From assembly GCF_021010565.1 (NCBI RefSeq), contig NZ_JAJNAY010000001.1, positions 2,770,001-2,834,000 on the forward strand: a stretch of DNA of 64,000 nucleotides. The letters are read 5' to 3'. Shown here piece after piece: positions 44,555 through 55,507 of the stretch. Each line of letters opens with the position of its first letter. The first letter of the stretch is position 1. The notes below the pieces were generated by a model. It did not search any database and was not told the DNA's origin. It saw only the letters and a program-made list of their open reading frames with translations. Position numbers and translations under genes: made by a program. The DNA is from Chryseobacterium turcicum. Lineage in GTDB: Bacteria > Bacteroidota > Bacteroidia > Flavobacteriales > Weeksellaceae.

Positions 44555-47500
44555 TTAATCTTCTTTAATGAATTTTCTCTGTGCATTTCCTTTCTTGTCA
44601 TCAATATCAATGATATAAACACCGCTAATAAGAGCACTTACGTCAATTTTATTATTAACGATTAATCCACTCGATACTAATCTACCCGCAGCATTATAAA
44701 TTTTATAATTTGCTTTTGCACTAATATTTTTAACATTTAGTACTGATTTAACAGGATTTGGATAAATCAAAATATCCGTGTGGTTAACAGAATTGGCAGT
44801 TGGTAACTTTGATATTCTCACCGTATAATCTTCTACTTCCCCATCATCGAAACTGATACAGTTAACAGGTATAGCACCTTTAGCCATAGCTACTCTCATT
44901 ACAACATACTTAGCGTTGGTCATGCTAATGAATGCATCAGATGGTACACTGAATGTAGCACTTGCCGTAGAATTTGAATTAAGCCCGTCAGCAAGAATTC
45001 TTTCATCAAGGTCAAATTCTCCATTTCTGTTGAAGTCAATCCAAACAGCAACTCCTGAATCTGCTCCTTGAGTTTTGTCAATGGTGATTTGATTTCCTAC
45101 CGAGCCTTGAATTAATTCAATGAATTTTGTAGGATTTCCTGTGAAATCAGAATACGTAGTTCCTATTGAAACATTAATCATTTGAGGTTTACCATTCGGT
45201 TGAGCAGTAACTTTTGATATATATTCTGTTGCAGCGTTAGTAGAATGCATCTGACAGTAAATTACTGTAGGTGTTGTAAAATAATAAAGAGGGGTGAAAT
45301 TCCCAGGTCCTCCACTACAAACATTTGCTACCTGCATTTCATATTTAGTTAATTCTAATAACCCTGTTATTGTATAGGTATTATTACTAACATTAATAGT
45401 TGTCCAGCTTGGTATTCCTATTTTTCTGTATCTTAATATGTAATTATTGGTAGCTCCAGTACCCGTGTAAGCATTCCAAACCACTTCTGCAGTTGTAGGA
45501 GTTAACTGAGTAATAGTAAATCCTGGAGGAAGTACTTCACAAACTCTTACCGTTGTAAATATCTGTGTATTTGCCCAAGGATTAGGGTTTGTTTGACCGT
45601 TACAAATACTCGCTACCTGTACTTCATATGTTTTATAGGAATCCAGGTTTGGAATCATATAAGAATTTACTGGTGGAGGTGGTAATGTTGGCGTATTCCA
45701 AACTGTAGTTCCTACCTCTCTCCATCTTAAAACATAGGTGGCATTAGGAACAATTGGGTTCCAAGTTACCAATGCTGAAGTTGATGTAATATTAGATATT
45801 ACCACATTCGGTGGTGTTGGGTCACATTTTGTTGTAAATGTCTGTACAGGAGTAAAAGCACCTGCTCCCCCACTTCCACACACTGCAGCAACTTTAACTT
45901 CATAAAGTGTAGCCGGAGTTAGTGCTGAAATAGTTACCGGCGGGTTTCCTCCTAAAACTGAAAGGTTCATCGTCGTCCATGCAGAAACAGGATTGGTTAC
46001 TGGTCTGTATTCTAAAACAAATGCATTGTTATTGGCTGCTGGAATCCAATTAATAATAACAGAAGTATCCGTTATTGTAGTAAAAGCTGGAATTCCCGGT
46101 GTAGCATTATTACAAGGTCTTAATTTTACAGCATAGTCTTCTACTTCTCCATTCACCGCATCCTGACACATTATTGGCGCACTTCCTCTCTTCAGAACCA
46201 CTCTCATTGTCGTGGTATTCGTTCCTGTATACACTCCAGTTGCCGGAACATTAAATGTTGCTGTAACAGGAGTTGTTGTATTAGAAGGAGTGTTCATTAT
46301 TTTTTCACTGTCTGTAAAAACACCATCTCTATTCCAGTCAATCCAAGCATGTACCGAATCACCATAAGTTGTCCCTGCCCAAGCTTTTGATACTGAAATT
46401 TGATTTCCAACTGAACCTATTTCCAAGTTAATTAAAGTGTTAGGGGCTGTATAGCTAATATAATTGGTTTGAAGTGAAATATTCTCCATTATTGGAAAAT
46501 TCACAGGAGTCATTTTTACATTAGAAATATAATCATTAATCCCCGTTCCATTCATATTACAATAAGTAACCGGTGGTGTCGTAAAATTAAGTGACGGTGA
46601 GAATGCTCCTTGATTTCCACCACATATCGTAGCTACTTGTACCTGATAAGCAGTTTGCTCCGTCAGATTAGTAATCGTATGAAAACTTTGACCCGCTGGA
46701 AGTGTCAATCCCGCTGCACTTGGTAACCATGCCCCAGTAGTTCCTTGTCTCCATCGGATAACATACGTTGCATTAGCCGTAGGCATCCAAGATACATAGG
46801 CTGAAGTATGTGTAAGATTACCTACCGCCATACTCGTTGGAGCTGCCGTAGTACACGGCTGAAGGTCGATAAATTTGATTTGGTAATCTTCAACTTCTCC
46901 GTTGCTGGTAAGAGCAGAACAAGCGTCTGTAGGAGTATTAATATATACAATAACACGCATTTTAATTTTACTCGTGCCAACATACGCATTTGCCGGTACA
47001 TTAAAATTAGCCGTTAAAGGTGTTGTACTAGAATACCCAAAATTCATAATTCTTTCTCCACCCGCAGTACTTACAGGATTATTATTAAAAATTCCGTCGC
47101 CGTTAAAATCAATCCATGCATAGGTAGTATAAGTTCCTGAAGCAATGGTTCTTCCAACAGATAATGTATTGTTAACCGAATTTCTTAATAAAGTAATCGT
47201 TTTAGAAGGGTCATTAGAATAATCTGTGTAAGTAGTAGGTCCTGAATTATTAGTCGTAGTAGGAACATTGGTTCCTATCATTGTAATATTATTGATATAT
47301 CCATTGGTAACCGTTGCAGTTCCTGAGCTACAATAAGTAAGAGCCGGTGTGGTAAAAGGAACTGGTGTAGAAAAAGCTCCCTGAGTACCGCAAATAGTAG
47401 CGATTTCCACTTCATATTGAGTCTGCTCAGTAAGTCCTGGAAGTACTGCATTATTCGTAAATGGTGCGATCACATTAATCGTTTGCCACGCTCCAGATGG

Positions 47501-49069
47501 TAAAACTCTGTATCTTACAACATAGGTTGCATTTTGAGTTGCAGCCCAAGATACTGAAGCAGAAGTAACCGTGATATTATTGACTGCAATATTTGATGGT
47601 GATACATTCGTACATGGAGGCAAAACAGTACCAGTAAGCTGTAGTCTTGGTAAAATAGCATATCTGCTTGTTGCCGTAGGAGGATTCAACGGATTTGGAT
47701 TGGTAGTCGCGTTATAATAAAGCATACCTCTATTTGTTCCTGCAGAATAACTTCCCCAGTTAGCAGTACAAGACGTCCCTGCAATATTTTCATCTACCGC
47801 AACCACAACATTGCTTATTCCATCCCAAAGAAATGGCGTTGCAAGAGGAATATTAATCCAAGTTCCTGCAGTCATTGCAGGGAGTGTCCCGGTATAAACC
47901 TGAGTCATGGTACCGGCAGGAATCCAACTTGTAGTGGTCGCAAAATCAGTTTGTGCTGTATTTCCCATATACACTACCCATTGATTATAATTTGCCTGAG
48001 CAGCTGCAATACTAGATACAAAAAACTTCACCGAAGTAATCATGTTATTTGTTCCCACCGCACCAGCAATTTCTGTTGCTGTGTAAATTTGCTGAGAATA
48101 ATTAAATCCAGAGCAAGAATAAATCGGTAAAAATCCATGAGTTGCCGTTCCACCTCCAATCTGTCCTGGAGTAAAAGGCTCTCCTTCTACCCATAATGAT
48201 TTGTCCGTAGCACTACATACCGAACGAACCCACCAATAATAAGTAGACCCTGGCGTTAAAGGAGTGATAATAGCAGAAGTCCCTGAAACAATAGTTCCCA
48301 CTGTTCCAGCCGTTGGAGGGGTATTTGTAGTCGTGTAATAATACTCATATCCACCTGCAGGAGCTGGAGCCGGAGCTAATGGCACTGCCCAATTTAAGGT
48401 TGCAGAATTGGGAGTGATATTGGTTGCTAATGCAATAACAGGTTCAAAACATGTTGGAGCCTGTATCACCTGAACTTCATCTAAAAGTACATCATCATAA
48501 AAATTTCCGTTGTTAGCGACATCTTTGTCAACTGTAAATTTAAGTTGAACGGTAGCGCCTACATACGTTGCAGCAAGGGGAACTCCTACCGTTCTCCATT
48601 CTATAGCATTACTATTATCTGACCAAATTTCAACCCATCCGGTTCCGTTATTTACTTCAAGCTTCATTTCATTATGCTCGCTAGCTGGAACGGTTCCTGT
48701 TGCTGAAGTAAGATGATTTTTAAACCATTCAAATTTCACATAGGGATTGGTCAATCCTGTAAGATTAATCTGCGGACTGATGAGTTCAACCGTGTGCTCA
48801 TTATCGTATGGTGCGCTTGCATCAACCCAGGCAAAAGTTCCTGCGGGTTTCCCTCCATTTCCCGTGGCGCCATAACCTGCTGCTCCGGCAAATCTCCATT
48901 TGACATTGGCGTTCGTAGAAGTCGTGGTTGGGTTTAGACTCGTCCAGCAAGCAGGTAGTGCTCCTGTACTAAAAGATTGTAAAAAGGGTACGGGAACTGC
49001 CGTACACTGGGCGTAGACTTTGAGCTGAAAACACAGCAAAAGCCCCAGAATTGTTAAAAATCTGTTCAT
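44555..49069 (-). CDS. Large T9SS-exported protein with FN3 and GEVED domains
   Basis: The 1504-residue protein has a signal peptide (MNRFLTILGLLLCFQLKVYAQ). Residues ~22-205 form a MAM/jelly-roll-like domain. Several fibronectin type III modules follow, seen as repeated (I/V)T.TSA.VSW....AT YVLRWR and L.E.T.YEVQVATICGG patterns. Three GEVED domains end with GEVEDY at about residues 730, 975 and 1412, each preceded by a WIDFNRDG-type calcium-like loop. The last ~75 residues (IYPNPVKSVLNVKN...FIKED) are a type A sorting domain. It is predicted to be a surface adhesin or matrix protein. Confidence 0.92.
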   Translation of the reverse strand: MNRFLTILGLLLCFQLKVYAQCTAVPVPFLQSFSTGALPACWTSLNPTTTSTNANVKWRFAGAAGYGATGNGGKPAGTFAWVDASAPYDNEHTVELISPQINLTGLTNPYVKFEWFKNHLTSATGTVPASEHNEMKLEVNNGTGWVEIWSDNSNAIEWRTVGVPLAATYVGATVQLKFTVDKDVANNGNFYDDVLLDEVQVIQAPTCFEPVIALATNITPNSATLNWAVPLAPAPAPAGGYEYYYTTTNTPPTAGTVGTIVSGTSAIITPLTPGSTYYWWVRSVCSATDKSLWVEGEPFTPGQIGGGTATHGFLPIYSCSGFNYSQQIYTATEIAGAVGTNNMITSVKFFVSSIAAAQANYNQWVVYMGNTAQTDFATTTSWIPAGTMTQVYTGTLPAMTAGTWINIPLATPFLWDGISNVVVAVDENIAGTSCTANWGSYSAGTNRGMLYYNATTNPNPLNPPTATSRYAILPRLQLTGTVLPPCTNVSPSNIAVNNITVTSASVSWAATQNATYVVRYRVLPSGAWQTINVIAPFTNNAVLPGLTEQTQYEVEIATICGTQGAFSTPVPFTTPALTYCSSGTATVTNGYINNITMIGTNVPTTTNNSGPTTYTDYSNDPSKTITLLRNSVNNTLSVGRTIASGTYTTYAWIDFNGDGIFNNNPVSTAGGERIMNFGYSSTTPLTANFNVPANAYVGTSKIKMRVIVYINTPTDACSALTSNGEVEDYQIKFIDLQPCTTAAPTSMAVGNLTHTSAYVSWMPTANATYVIRWRQGTTGAWLPSAAGLTLPAGQSFHTITNLTEQTAYQVQVATICGGNQGAFSPSLNFTTPPVTYCNMNGTGINDYISNVKMTPVNFPIMENISLQTNYISYTAPNTLINLEIGSVGNQISVSKAWAGTTYGDSVHAWIDWNRDGVFTDSEKIMNTPSNTTTPVTATFNVPATGVYTGTNTTTMRVVLKRGSAPIMCQDAVNGEVEDYAVKLRPCNNATPGIPAFTTITDTSVIINWIPAANNNAFVLEYRPVTNPVSAWTTMNLSVLGGNPPVTISALTPATLYEVKVAAVCGSGGAGAFTPVQTFTTKCDPTPPNVVISNITSTSALVTWNPIVPNATYVLRWREVGTTVWNTPTLPPPPVNSYMIPNLDSYKTYEVQVASICNGQTNPNPWANTQIFTTVRVCEVLPPGFTITQLTPTTAEVVWNAYTGTGATNNYILRYRKIGIPSWTTINVSNNTYTITGLLELTKYEMQVANVCSGGPGNFTPLYYFTTPTVIYCQMHSTNAATEYISKVTAQPNGKPQMINVSIGTTYSDFTGNPTKFIELIQGSVGNQITIDKTQGADSGVAVWIDFNRNGEFDLDERILADGLNSNSTASATFSVPSDAFISMTNAKYVVMRVAMAKGAIPVNCISFDDGEVEDYTVRISKLPTANSVNHTDILIYPNPVKSVLNVKNISAKANYKIYNAAGRLVSSGLIVNNKIDVSALISGVYIIDIDDKKGNAQRKFIKED

Positions 49070-49194
49070 AATTATAGAATATGGATTAGTAAATGAGATG
49101 TTTTTGGATTAGAGAAACATCTGAATTTGTAAATACAAAAGGAATAGAAGAAGTAGAAAATTTCCTCATAGGCATATTATTTTGTGATGGTGCA

Positions 49195-49223
49195 CAAATA
49201 TAGTATTTTTATTTACACCACAA
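49195..49223 (-). promoter_or_regulatory. Promoter of the T9SS adhesin gene
   Basis: On the minus strand TTG (49223-49221), an 18-base spacer and TATATTTG (49202-49195) give a good Bacteroidetes promoter with a leader of about 120 bases. The rest of the 350-bp gap up to tex is AT-rich with no feature I can name. Confidence 0.6.
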
Positions 49224-49419
49224 CATAATTATCTAAAACAATTGTATATCCTACTAAAAACATAGATTATTTATCTTTTTAAAGAAATCAATATATTTAC
49301 TTCATTATTAGATTTATTAAACATGTTTGAGGAATAAATTTTACAAAGTTTAAATTGTCATTCACGCATATTTCATTCCTCTAAAAAAGTCAGTATTTTA
49401 GCCATTCTAAAAAAGCCGC

Positions 49420-51543
49420 ATGATTGTAACTCAATTTATACATAACACACTCCACATATCCGATAAAAGCATTAATGCTACTTTAAAACTATTATCTGAA
49501 GACTGCACAATTCCCTTTATCTCGAGATATCGAAAAGATGCAACAGGAAATTTGGACGAAGTACAAATTGAGCAAATTTCAAAACTCAGCAAGCAGTTTG
49601 AAGACATTACGAAGCGTAAAGAAAGTATTTTAAAATCTATAGAAGAACAAGGTGCGCTTTCCTCAGAATTAAAAACAAGAATCGAAGAAAGTTTTGATAT
49701 TCAGGAGTTGGAAGATTTGTATTTACCTTTCAAAAAACGTCGAAAAACCAAAGCAGACGCTGCCAAAGAAAAGGGTTTGGAGCCTTTAGCTAAAATTATA
49801 ATGAGCCAAAACGCTCAAGATGTAGAGTTTTTAGCTTCAAAATATCTGAACGACCAAGTTTCTTCTGAAGAAGAAGCTTTGCAGGGCGCAAGAGATATTA
49901 TGGCAGAATGGATTAATGAAAACATGTACGTCCGTAAAAATCTACGTCGTCTTTTTCAGCGCAAAGCCGTTGTATCGTCAAAAGTAGTAAAAGCTAAAAA
50001 AGATGATGAGGCGGCTCAAAAATTTTCGCAATATTTTGAATGGGAGGAAAGTTTAAACAGAACTCCTTCTCACCGTCTTCTCGCAATGTTGAGAGCGGAA
50101 ACTGAAGGCTTTGTAAAAATAAATATCGGAATCGATAAAGATGAAGCCTTAGATTTTATTGAAAATGCAATTATTAAATCTAAAAATGATAGTGCAACAC
50201 AAATCGCTTTAGCCATTAAAGATTCTTACAAAAGACTTCTTGAGCCTACAATTTCTAACGAAACCCTTCAAGAAGCGAAAGAAAGAGCAGATAAAAAGGC
50301 CATCGAAATATTCTCAGAAAATTTAAGTCAGCTTTTATTAGCTCCGCCTTTAGGTGAAAAAAGAATTTTAGCAATTGACCCAGGTTTCAAAAGTGGCTGT
50401 AAAGTGGTTTGTCTAGATGAAAAAGGAGATTTACTACACAACGAAACCATCTATCCTCATGCTCCACAAAACGAAAGCGGAATGGCGATGAAAAAAATCC
50501 GTTCGATGGTGAATGCTTATAATATCCAGGCAATTTCTATCGGAAACGGAACAGCTAGCCGCGAGACTGAATTTTTCATTAAAAAAATAGCCTTCGATAA
50601 GCCGTTACAGGTTTTTGTGGTTTCAGAAGCCGGAGCTTCTGTTTATTCGGCAAGCAAAATTGCGAGAGATGAGTTTCCGAGTTTTGATGTAACCGTTCGT
50701 GGCACCGTTTCTATCGGACGAAGACTTTCTGACCCGTTGGCAGAATTGGTAAAAATTGATGCTAAATCTATTGGTGTCGGGCAATATCAACATGATGTAG
50801 ACCAGACTCAATTGAAAAACGAGCTTGATTCTACCGTCATGAAATGTGTAAATTCTATCGGAATTAATTTGAATACGGCAAGTAAATCACTCCTAAGCTA
50901 CGTTTCGGGAATTGGCGGAAAGATGGCGGAAAACATTGTGAATTACCGTGCTGAAAATGGTGCTTTTGAAAACAGAAAACAACTAAAAAAAGTTCCAAGG
51001 CTGGGCGAAAAAGCTTTTCAACAGGCTGCAGCTTTCATTAGAATTACCAATGGAGAAAACCCTTTAGACAACTCGGCCGTTCATCCTGAAGCTTATTCTA
51101 TTATTGAAAAAATGGCAAAAGATTTAGGAATAAAAACCAATGAATTGATTGCCAATAAAGAAAAAATCACTTTAATTCAACCCGAAAAATACACCACTGA
51201 AGACATTGGAATTTTAGGAATAAAAGATATTCTGAAAGAATTGGAAAAACCAGGATTAGACCCTAGAAAAGCTGCAAAAGTTTTTGAGTTTGACCCCAGC
51301 GTTAAAAAAATAACCGACTTAAAAATCGGAATGATTCTTCCCGGAATTGTCAACAATATTACCGCTTTCGGATGTTTTGTAGATTTAGGAATTAAAGAAA
51401 GTGGGCTCGTTCATATCTCTCAATTGAAAGAAGGTTTTGTTTCTGATGTAAATGAAGTGGTTAAACTGCATCAACATGTTCAGGTAAGAGTGACTGAAGT
51501 GGATGAATCGAGAAAGAGAATTCAGCTGAGTATGATATTGTAA
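49420..51543 (+). CDS. tex: Tex-family RNA-binding transcription accessory protein
   Basis: The 707-residue cytoplasmic protein has an N-terminal helical Tex domain (PFISRYRKDATGNLDE). A YqgF/RuvC-like domain is seen as AIDPGFKSGCKVVCLDEKGD and AISIGNGTASRETE. A helix-hairpin-helix region follows (NLNTASKSLLSYVSGIGGKM). A C-terminal S1 RNA-binding domain (about 635-705: GMILPGIVNNITAFGCFVDL, GLVHISQL) completes the usual Tex order at normal length. It is thought to act on RNA and transcription elongation. Intact. Confidence 0.95.
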   Translation: MIVTQFIHNTLHISDKSINATLKLLSEDCTIPFISRYRKDATGNLDEVQIEQISKLSKQFEDITKRKESILKSIEEQGALSSELKTRIEESFDIQELEDLYLPFKKRRKTKADAAKEKGLEPLAKIIMSQNAQDVEFLASKYLNDQVSSEEEALQGARDIMAEWINENMYVRKNLRRLFQRKAVVSSKVVKAKKDDEAAQKFSQYFEWEESLNRTPSHRLLAMLRAETEGFVKINIGIDKDEALDFIENAIIKSKNDSATQIALAIKDSYKRLLEPTISNETLQEAKERADKKAIEIFSENLSQLLLAPPLGEKRILAIDPGFKSGCKVVCLDEKGDLLHNETIYPHAPQNESGMAMKKIRSMVNAYNIQAISIGNGTASRETEFFIKKIAFDKPLQVFVVSEAGASVYSASKIARDEFPSFDVTVRGTVSIGRRLSDPLAELVKIDAKSIGVGQYQHDVDQTQLKNELDSTVMKCVNSIGINLNTASKSLLSYVSGIGGKMAENIVNYRAENGAFENRKQLKKVPRLGEKAFQQAAAFIRITNGENPLDNSAVHPEAYSIIEKMAKDLGIKTNELIANKEKITLIQPEKYTTEDIGILGIKDILKELEKPGLDPRKAAKVFEFDPSVKKITDLKIGMILPGIVNNITAFGCFVDLGIKESGLVHISQLKEGFVSDVNEVVKLHQHVQVRVTEVDESRKRIQLSMIL

Positions 51544-51585
51544 ATCATGCTTTATAAAGATTCTTCAATAATATAAATTAAATAA

Positions 51586-52230
<645 letters not shown>

Positions 52231-52301
52231 TAACAATTGAATATTCTTAGCTCCAATTCTATTTATAATTTATGAAAACTATCTAATTTTGATTATTACG
52301 G

Positions 52302-52850
52302 ATGAAAAGAATTTCGGAACTTAAAATAAAGAAAACTATCCATAGACCAACTCAGTCATTTGATAAGTTGGGAAATCGTATCTACAACGTTTTTGAATAC
52401 GATTTACCTTACAAAGCCGAATTTTCAGGGAATGAAAAACAAAGAATATTTGCAAAAATAATTGATGCGATGCCATTCTTTCTTATTTTCTTTTTTCTTT
52501 TTCAGCAACCTGCGATTCTTTCATTAATATTTTCAATCCCGTCTGTAATTTTATTTGGAGCTATTTTAGAAACTTTATTTGGAACTACTTTAGGAAAAAC
52601 AATATTAAAACTGAAAGTAATTGATGACAATGGAAATTATCCTAAAATATTAAAATCCCTTTGGAGAAATTTTCTGTGTTTGGTTATTTTCTATCCTGTT
52701 TTTGATGATTTCATTCCAATGCCTCCAAATGAAATTTTAGGAATTGAACATAAAGAAACAAACTTTACCATGCACATGAATAATAAATTAAGTAAAACTT
52801 ATATTGTAAAAGAAAGTCAATTATCAGAAATCAAAAAGCTTTTAGCATAA
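52302..52850 (+). CDS. RDD-family membrane protein
   Basis: The 182-residue protein has a soluble N-terminus and the RDD-type pattern RIFAKIIDAMPFF. Hydrophobic helices (about 49-63, 67-87 and 120-135) flank the signature TLGKTILKLKVIDDNGNYP. RDD proteins sit in the inner membrane and some act in sodium or osmolyte transport. The role here is unknown. It ends at a shared bidirectional terminator. Confidence 0.82.
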   Translation: MKRISELKIKKTIHRPTQSFDKLGNRIYNVFEYDLPYKAEFSGNEKQRIFAKIIDAMPFFLIFFFLFQQPAILSLIFSIPSVILFGAILETLFGTTLGKTILKLKVIDDNGNYPKILKSLWRNFLCLVIFYPVFDDFIPMPPNEILGIEHKETNFTMHMNNKLSKTYIVKESQLSEIKKLLA

Positions 52851-52880
52851 AAAAGGTAGCTTAAAATTAAGCTACCTTTT
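52851..52880. terminator. Bidirectional terminator between convergent genes
   Basis: The hairpin AAGGTAGCTT-AAAATT-AAGCTACCTT has an A tract before it and a T tract after it, between the RDD gene (plus) and the peptidase gene (minus). Confidence 0.85.
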
Positions 52881-52884
52881 CCTT

Positions 52885-54447
52885 TTATTTATAATCTTTA
52901 GAATCCCTTCTCGGTTCTTTTAGTTCTGGCCATTTTGCAATTTCACCTTTATCATTTTCAGGCATTACTCTTCGTTCTCTGCTTGTAAATTCAGGATCTT
53001 CAGATGCCATATACGCTAAAGTTGCGGTAAGAATGACGTTATTTTTTACTTCATCAAAAACAATCTTATCATAGGTGTCTTTCGTAGTATGCCAAGTATA
53101 CCCAAAATATCCCCAGTTTAATGAGCTTAAAGAAAATCCTGGAACTCCTGCTGCAACAAAAGAGGCATGATCAGATCCTCCACCACCCGGCATTCCCGGA
53201 AAATCGGTTTTAATGTGATCTCTCACATTTTTTGGAACTGCATTGAGCCATTTTCCGATATAATCATATGATCTTACAAAACCCTGGCCTGCAATATTTA
53301 CCACTCTTCCCGTTCCGTTATCTTGGTTGAAAACAGCCTGCGTTCCTTTGATAATTTCCGGATTATCAGCCACAAAACCTCTCGAACCGTTCAATCCCTG
53401 CTCTTCACTTCCCCAAAGTCCTACAACGATGGTTCTTTTAGGATTAGGATAATATTTTTTAAGAATTCTCATGGTTTCAAGCATTGTTAAAACACCTGTT
53501 CCGTTATCAGTAGCACCCTGAGCACCGTCCCAAGAATCTAAATGCGCAGAAAGAATTACATATTCATTCGGTTTTTCTGAACCTTTAATCATTCCAACCG
53601 TATTAAACATCTTCGCATCAGGAAGAACTTTTGATTGAGCGTCGATTTTAATTCTCGGCTTGCTTCCTTTTTCAGCCATTCGGTACAACATTCCGTAATC
53701 TTCTACGTCTATATCAACCATTGGGATTTTTGAAGTTTTAGCTCCAAAAATACGGTTAGCTCCCATAATTCCTGTCCAGTTTGAAATCGCAATTCCAGCC
53801 GCTCCTGCTTTTTCTAAAGCTTCGGGAAGTGTATTGTTATCATAGCCGATATTTTTCACATAATCACGGAAGTCTTTTGAAGCCTGCTCTTTTTCAGCTT
53901 TCAGTTTCTCATATAATTCAGGAGTGGCAAATTCTTTAATCTGCTCATCCGAACGACCGATTTTCTGATATTGAGCCATTAAAACGATTTTCCCTTTCAC
54001 TGAAGGCAGCCATTGGTCAAATTCAGCTTTAGAAGAAAGCTTAGGAAGAACAATCACTTCTGCTTCAATTGCTTTTTTCGTTGATGGACTCCATGCTAAC
54101 TGTGTTGCCGAAAGAGATTTTATTCGTGGATACACCATATCGACATGAGTAGTTCCTCTTTGCCAACCTTTCCAGGTGCCGAATTGCTGTAAATTGGCAT
54201 CAATGCCCCAAGATTTTAATTTATTAGCTGTCCATTCATTAGATTTCAGCATTTCAGGAGTCCCGACCAAACGTGGCCCGATTCCGTCTAATAGCTCAAA
54301 CGCCATATCTTCTAACTGAGAATTATTGTTTGTCTCGTTTACAAAATTTTCAACAATGGGATTTAATTTCTGAGTGGTTGATTGTGCATTGACAAACTGA
54401 CTCGCCAAAACTACTGCAGGAACTGCAAAAAAGGTGTTTATCTTCAT
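52885..54447 (-). CDS. Secreted M28-family metallopeptidase with PA domain
   Basis: The protein is 520 residues from the ATG at 54447 (MKINTFFAVPAVVLASQFVNAQ, signal peptide); an ATG six codons earlier is also possible. A PA-type insertion (about 110-285) precedes the two-zinc catalytic core. The metal ligands lie in SAHLDSW (His302), GATDNGTG (Asp314), WGSEEQG (Glu348, with Glu347 as likely general base), FNQDNG (Asp376), and the final His in WHTTKDT. It should act as an exported aminopeptidase or carboxypeptidase on peptides. The gene is monocistronic. Confidence 0.9.
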   Translation of the reverse strand: MKINTFFAVPAVVLASQFVNAQSTTQKLNPIVENFVNETNNNSQLEDMAFELLDGIGPRLVGTPEMLKSNEWTANKLKSWGIDANLQQFGTWKGWQRGTTHVDMVYPRIKSLSATQLAWSPSTKKAIEAEVIVLPKLSSKAEFDQWLPSVKGKIVLMAQYQKIGRSDEQIKEFATPELYEKLKAEKEQASKDFRDYVKNIGYDNNTLPEALEKAGAAGIAISNWTGIMGANRIFGAKTSKIPMVDIDVEDYGMLYRMAEKGSKPRIKIDAQSKVLPDAKMFNTVGMIKGSEKPNEYVILSAHLDSWDGAQGATDNGTGVLTMLETMRILKKYYPNPKRTIVVGLWGSEEQGLNGSRGFVADNPEIIKGTQAVFNQDNGTGRVVNIAGQGFVRSYDYIGKWLNAVPKNVRDHIKTDFPGMPGGGGSDHASFVAAGVPGFSLSSLNWGYFGYTWHTTKDTYDKIVFDEVKNNVILTATLAYMASEDPEFTSRERRVMPENDKGEIAKWPELKEPRRDSKDYK

Positions 54448-54667
54448 ACTTTTATTGATTGGCATAAAGATAAAAATTAAAATTCTTAAATCCTCTATTT
54501 ATGCTTTAATGATGAGTTATTCGTTAATTCAAATAACAAAAAAATCTGTATAATCAACGGGACATGAATTTTATGTTCTCCCACAGATTTACAGACTTAA
54601 TATTAAAAAGAATCGTAAATATGAACTGGGAATCATTACCTATTACATATTGCTCATTACAAATGAA

Positions 54668-55501
54668 TTACAACGGATATTTTATGGCTTTATCTAGCTC
54701 AATCGGGTTATTGTATTTTCGGATGTTTCCTTTTAGTCTCTCATTAACTTCACGAGAATTGTTTTGTCCAACTTTAGTTCCGTCATTCAGGTAAAATTCT
54801 TCACTCGACTGTGTTTGTGTTGTTGCATTTCTGAGGTAATTTATGGGAGCATCGTAATATTTCAACTTAGAATCTTTATATTTTTTTTCATCTACTGCAA
54901 CACTGTTCCCTATCATATAATCGATATACATATTGGCTTTAGGGTTGGCAAGGTTTTGAGTTTTTACCAATTCAAATTTATAATCACCCTTATTATCATA
55001 CAATTCTGTAATTAAACCTGGAAGCCCATGGAATTTATAAGGTCCTTCCTGAAAAGGAATATCTGTTGTGAACCAAGCTGTCCAATTTCTTCCACCCCAG
55101 TTTGTAGTTGCTTTTTGTAAATTAAGATTTTTCACTTTCTTTTTTTCGGTAGTAAGCTTCCAATTTTGGATATTTTTAGAAGAAAGCTTCAAAACGACAT
55201 TTTCCAAAACGTCAAAATAATCGTAATCTGCCGAACCGGATTTATGAGCAATAATATGTGAAGTATTAAATTTTGAGCCCTCTGTAATCGGTAGATTTTG
55301 TGTGACCAAAGAGTCTCCAACAAAAAAATCTCTCGGATAGTATTTTATTATTTTAGATTCAATATCCAAATGATAATTTTCTTTTGTGATTATATTTTGG
55401 GTAGAATCTTTTTTGTATTCCACATCATAGATAAAACGGTGAGTCTGTGCTTTTGCGGCAAAACCAGTCAGTAAAACAGTTGTTAAAAGTATTTTTTTCA
55501 T
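54668..55501 (-). CDS. GLPGLI-family secreted protein
   Basis: The 277-residue protein has a signal peptide (MKKILLTTVLLTGFAAKAQ) and the family motif GLPGLI at 159-164, within the block YKFHGLPGLITELYDNKGDY. The family is common in Bacteroidetes and of unknown biochemical role. It usually lies beside TonB-linked or carboxypeptidase-regulatory-domain proteins, as here. The ATG is chosen over a TTG two codons upstream. It starts six bases after the stop of the next gene, so the two form an operon. Confidence 0.9.
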   Translation of the reverse strand: MKKILLTTVLLTGFAAKAQTHRFIYDVEYKKDSTQNIITKENYHLDIESKIIKYYPRDFFVGDSLVTQNLPITEGSKFNTSHIIAHKSGSADYDYFDVLENVVLKLSSKNIQNWKLTTEKKKVKNLNLQKATTNWGGRNWTAWFTTDIPFQEGPYKFHGLPGLITELYDNKGDYKFELVKTQNLANPKANMYIDYMIGNSVAVDEKKYKDSKLKYYDAPINYLRNATTQTQSSEEFYLNDGTKVGQNNSREVNERLKGNIRKYNNPIELDKAIKYPL

Positions 55502-55507
55502 CTTCAA